Shown: positions 60,070 through 64,000 of the stretch, piece by piece
How positions within the stretch are numbered: the stretch's first letter is position 1
How the letters are laid out: every line of letters starts with the position of its first letter
Source: Odobenus rosmarus divergens
Lineage: Eukaryota > Chordata > Mammalia > Carnivora > Odobenidae
Assembly (NCBI RefSeq): GCF_000321225.1
Contig: NW_004450478.1
Coordinates: 3,381,634-3,445,633, forward strand
Direction: 5' to 3'
Length of the DNA stretch: 64,000 bases
Notes under the pieces: generated by a model
What the model saw: the letters and a program-made list of their open reading frames with translations, nothing else
The model's database searches: none
What the model was told of the DNA's origin: nothing
Program-made: the position numbers and the translations under genes

Positions 60070-62320
60070 TTGACTTTCTGCCAAACTTTGGAAAGGAGGG
60101 GAGCAACGGGTATTGTTTCTACGGAAAAGTCTAGAATGCATTTTTAAAGGCAGCAAACTCCCTGAGGGTATGGATCCTATTGTCTTGTGTCTAGCACTAA
60201 GCCTGGAACATAGCAGACACTGAACACATATTTTTTAATGAATGAATAGGATGGTTTGAAAATCCTTAGGGAAAAAAATAATAATCACTGAGAACTGGTG
60301 GGTCAATATTCCTCCTTTATCTTTTTGATTTAGTAGAGAGGGGAAATGTAATAGACATTATGCACCTGTATTTCAACAAAGTACTTCACAGTATTTCTTG
60401 ATGATGGTTATCAAAAAGGAGATATTAATACTAGATAGTGGAGTATTTGGGAGGATTTGTAACTGGATAAACAGCTTTTCCTGAAAGGTGCTAAATAATA
60501 GATCAATGTCAACCTGAAGGCCTCTCTGTCCTGTGCCAATTTCTGTTCAACATTTATCATTATTAATGGAGCAGATGGACATACAGAAGACATGCAAATA
60601 GATCTGCAAATAGAACAATACTTGGAGGGATAGAAAATGCATTAGATCTTAGCAGACTGGAATCTTAAAAAAAAAAAAAAGGAAAAGAAAGAAAGAAATG
60701 TAATAGGGTTAAATAAAGAGTCCTGCACAGAAATGCATAGCAATGTGAGAAAAAATATGAGATGTAGAATTTGGGCCAGTAGGGGTCCAAATCAAGTGTG
60801 TAACATGATAGCCCCCAAATTCATCTAAGCTTAGGCTAAATTAACAGATCTATAGTGTCTAGGAAAAGGGAGGTGGTCACGCCTGCTTAATGTTGTGTTG
60901 GTCTGACTGTTGTGTTGTGCTCCCATCAGAGCCCATGGTCCAGAGCCACTTTTAGAAAGAAATGGATAAATGAGTGTGTTTACAGGAAAGTGATCAAGAT
61001 GGCGGAGGGAGGTGAACCCATGGCACAGGAAGAAAAGTCGTCTTGCCTCGGGAGGAGAAGGTTCACTGGAGACTTAACAGCCTTCCTGGGGAATGATTAA
61101 AGGGCTCTCATGTAGCAAAGGAACAACATTTATCAGTGTGACTCTGAGGAACAGAACTAGGATCATAGAATAATGATTTGAGGAGATGGATTCAACTTCA
61201 CTAGTTTTCCTAATTGCTAACGCTGGCCGAAGATGAAGGGCTCTGTGGGGATATAAGCTTCCTGTCACTTTGGTGGTGAGGGCTGAGGCTGGACAATTAC
61301 TCATTGGGCATGTTGTAAATGGAATTTACAGGTGGGGCTACCTAATGGTCAACTCTGAAATCTGGTGATTCTAGAGAAAAGGATGGAGACAGAAATAATG
61401 AGTATATCAGAGTGCCGGTTCAAGGGTGAGGAATAGAGCTAAAACTGCCTAACAACCCTTAGAATTCTAGTTCCTCATTCCAGAGGAGTTCAACTACAGG
61501 AAAATAACAGGTAATGTTTGCTGACGACTCACATCAAACACAGTTAATGAGGCAGCCAATCCAGAGGACAGGATTTGAACCAAGTTTCAACTGCTACACC
61601 CAACTATCTGCCCCAGAAAGAAATCAGTGGTCTGTATGTGATTTCAAAATAAAATATGAAGAAATGCAATGGCTCATTATTGCTTGAGTTTCGAATGGGT
61701 AAAGATTTGACCTGAGCCTCAGGCAGGAACTTCTGCCATCTCAAATGAACACGTCCATATAGTAGTATATACATATACCATACGTATATATGGTATAGAC
61801 ATACACTATAGTAGTGTGTTCATACACATATACAGTACATAAACGATGCTTTTATTAAAGTCTAGAGGCATTTCATTTTTATTATTGTAGCTAACTGATG
61901 TAGTCAAAACATTGTTTACTTACCCTAGCACTCAGTTGTCTAAACCAAATGTAGCTATTTTGTCTGCAACTGGCCTCATCTTCCTCAGAAGCTGCCACTC
62001 ACTAATTAGCGGAAAATGAACTTTTGGTCTCATGCAGACAGAATAACTTCGGTAACAAAGCCTTTACTTGGATGATTCAGATAAATGGATCAGTCTTTCA
62101 GATTTCTGTTCTTCCCCAAGCCAAGAAACTCTCTCCACCAGATTTCACCTGCTTTACTATAAATTTGTGCAAAATTCTCTCTTATCAAAGTCACCACGGT
62201 CCCTCACCTGTTTCACCACCTGTAAGGTTCAGCCTGTGGGCCAGATGCCAGGCCAGTTTTCTGGAAGGCTTTGTAACCTTTGGTTCCATAAGGTCAATTT
62301 TAGTTTCTTCCAAGTGGCCG
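60070..62320. other. Intergenic stretch, no gene recognised
   Basis: An L2-like end lies at 60150-60250 ('actccctgagggtatggatc'). An AT-rich hairpin lies at 61774-61797. No coding exon is supported. Confidence 0.4.
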
Positions 62321-62329
62321 GTCAGATCT

Positions 62330-62610
62330 GATGAAATGAACATCATTCTCATACATGGCACTTTATCTATGGCAATGAATATTCTTCAAGGATACGAATT
62401 TCCATTGCTTAGATATACTATAATGTCTTATACAAATTTCCTCTTGTTGGACATTTGATTGTTTCTAATGTCTTGGCAGTTAAATATGGCTGAGGTGAAC
62501 ATTTTCACATACAATTTTTTTGTCCACATCTCTGATTATTTCTATAAGATAGATTCCTAGATTTAGAATTATAAACAAAGGGTAGGGCTTTTAAAAAAAT
62601 CATATTATCA
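62330..62610 (-). repeat. Old L1 fragment, antisense
   Basis: Text 'ttggacatttgattgtttct' and 'ggctgaggtgaacattttca' is reversed L1M ORF2. Confidence 0.6.
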
Positions 62611-63300
62611 TTTGAGCTTATGGTAAGGGCATTATCTATTAATAAGTTGCCTTTTCATAGGCCATCTTGCTCTGTTTTTTTCTATTCTATATTCCTCTAG
62701 AAATCCACCTATTTGTGAATCTAGAGCTCCTTCCTGTTCTGTGTATCCTTTTCACAAACTAGCACACACCTTCCTATATCTCTGTTGTAATTGAATTTGA
62801 CATAGAAATCAATAGTAGCGAGTAAAAATATCTAATGTTGTAATATGAAACGAGAGATAAGCGAAACTAATACGATAGGTCTTATCACTAGTGTATTTAC
62901 GTAAAAACTAAGCCTCAGTTAATGCAGCTCCAAAACTGGAAGTGAACTTGCAAAAACATATGACATAAGAAACACAAGGTGAATCTATTAATTTGCTAGT
63001 TTTAAGAGTAGTGTATATTTGATTATTCAATCATTTATTTAGCCAATAGTATATTTTGCCTCTTTATATCTTTTCTAAAATGTTGAGCTGTATCTCTTTG
63101 AGGAAATATAAAAGTAGCATTTATTTTTTTGAACTGTGTGTGTGTGTTTGTGCATGAGTGCTTCTGTGTTCAATTTATCAGCAGAGCAAATTGTGCTACT
63201 GAGGAAGGAGAACTGGTCTAGTTCTCCCTGTCATTTATCAGATTACACCATGTGGATGGAGTTGCTGTACCATTACTTATAAATAAAAGTTACCTGTGTC

Positions 63301-63495
63301 GGGACACCTGGGTGGCCCAGTCGGTTAAGTGTCTGCTTTTGGCTCAGGTCATGATCCTGGGGTCCTGGGATCGAGACCCGCATTGGGTTCCCTGCTCAGT
63401 GGAAAGACTGCTTCTCCTTCTGCCTGCCATTCCCCTTGCTTGTGTGCTTGCTCTCTCTCTCTCTGTCAAATAAATAAAATCTTAAAAAAAAAAAA
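63301..63495 (+). mobile_element. Carnivore SINE
   Basis: Target duplication aaaagttacctgt on the left and aaaagttacccgt on the right. Confidence 0.94.
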
Positions 63496-63499
63496 AAAA

Positions 63500-64000
63500 G
63501 TTACCCGTATCTGTGGGCTGGACCCCAATTCTGACAAAATTTTAGCACTCTCTGAAATCTCTTGGTTGACTGGTTGACTCACTGAACTCAGTCCAATGAA
63601 GCCATTGATCTGATTTGCCACTTTGTGCCACAGGATTCTGAAAGAGCAGAAGTGTGTCACCACCAAGTAAATACCAAAGTTATAACAACGTTTTATTCAT
63701 ATTGATTTCAATACATCAAAAAAAATAAATAAAATTACACATATAAATGGTCAAAACGCAGGCAAGTGAAAATGAACATTGCCTTGAATATAATAACTGT
63801 ATTTTCTTAACAAGACCAAAACATAAAAATCCTCTTTCACTGTTGCTATTCCTCTGGTAGGAGAAATCCTGATGATTCTCTCTGGGACCTCCAGTAGATG
63901 AACACATCACTCTGAAACCGTAGCAGTTTCAAGGTAAGAGAAAATTGCCTCAGGGTATGAGGGTCCCCCCTTCCACATGGGAGAACCTCCGGGTTTGGAT
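63500..64000. other. Right edge of window, no gene recognised
   Basis: No coding exon, splice pair or known repeat was identified. Confidence 0.4.

Noticed and set aside
62024..62458. 144-codon plus-strand ORF
   Set aside because: No domain recognised, and its right half overlaps antisense L1. No splice sites or conservation evidence support it.

Overview
This is a 64 kb piece of a mammalian nuclear genome, and almost certainly a carnivoran one. About 29 tRNA-derived carnivore SINEs (CAN-SINE type, with the 'ctgggtggctcag' head and the 'caaataaataaaatctt' tail) are scattered through it. There are also several L1 3' ends whose 3' UTR looks carnivore-like. The SINE consensus, ending in '(a)ataaaatctta(n)' after a pyrimidine block, suggests a caniform (bear, seal or mustelid relative), but the species cannot be fixed from sequence alone.

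Two protein-coding genes are recognisable, both on the minus strand and head to tail. (1) IQUB (IQ motif and ubiquitin-like domain protein, a radial-spoke protein of motile cilia and sperm flagella) is present only as its 5' part. A probable non-coding first exon lies in a GC-rich promoter near 12.2-12.5 kb, the first coding exon is 6134-6567, and the next coding exon, which opens the ubiquitin-like domain, is 2599-2733. The rest of the gene lies beyond the left edge. (2) NDUFA5 (mitochondrial complex I subunit B13) is complete: five coding exons between 34222 and 19831 encode 116 residues, all splice sites are GT-AG and all introns are phase 0. Its CpG-rich promoter at about 34.2-34.45 kb carries an NRF-1-like site, a GC box and a near-consensus X-box.

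Layout: 1-2598 IQUB intron; 2599-6567 IQUB coding exons and intron; 6568-12184 IQUB intron 1, filled with LINE pieces and an ERV1-type LTR; 12.0-12.6 kb IQUB promoter; 12.7-19.8 kb intergenic; 19.83-34.22 kb NDUFA5; 34.45-64.0 kb no recognised coding exon. By mammalian synteny (human 7q31.32: IQUB, NDUFA5, ASB15) the right-hand 30 kb should lead to ASB15 on the plus strand, but no ASB15 coding exon was recognised. That right arm consists of SINEs, L1, L2, MIR, LTR and DNA-transposon fragments and T-rich sequence, with one 50-base assembly gap inside a SINE.

No CRISPR array, operon, prokaryotic feature or clearly new molecular system was found. The most useful second looks are a probable assembly duplication around the gap, a nested and twin-primed L1 in a SINE tail, repeated SINE insertion into one short target, the RFX/X-box-like elements in both promoters, and a few short ORFs that could not be assigned.
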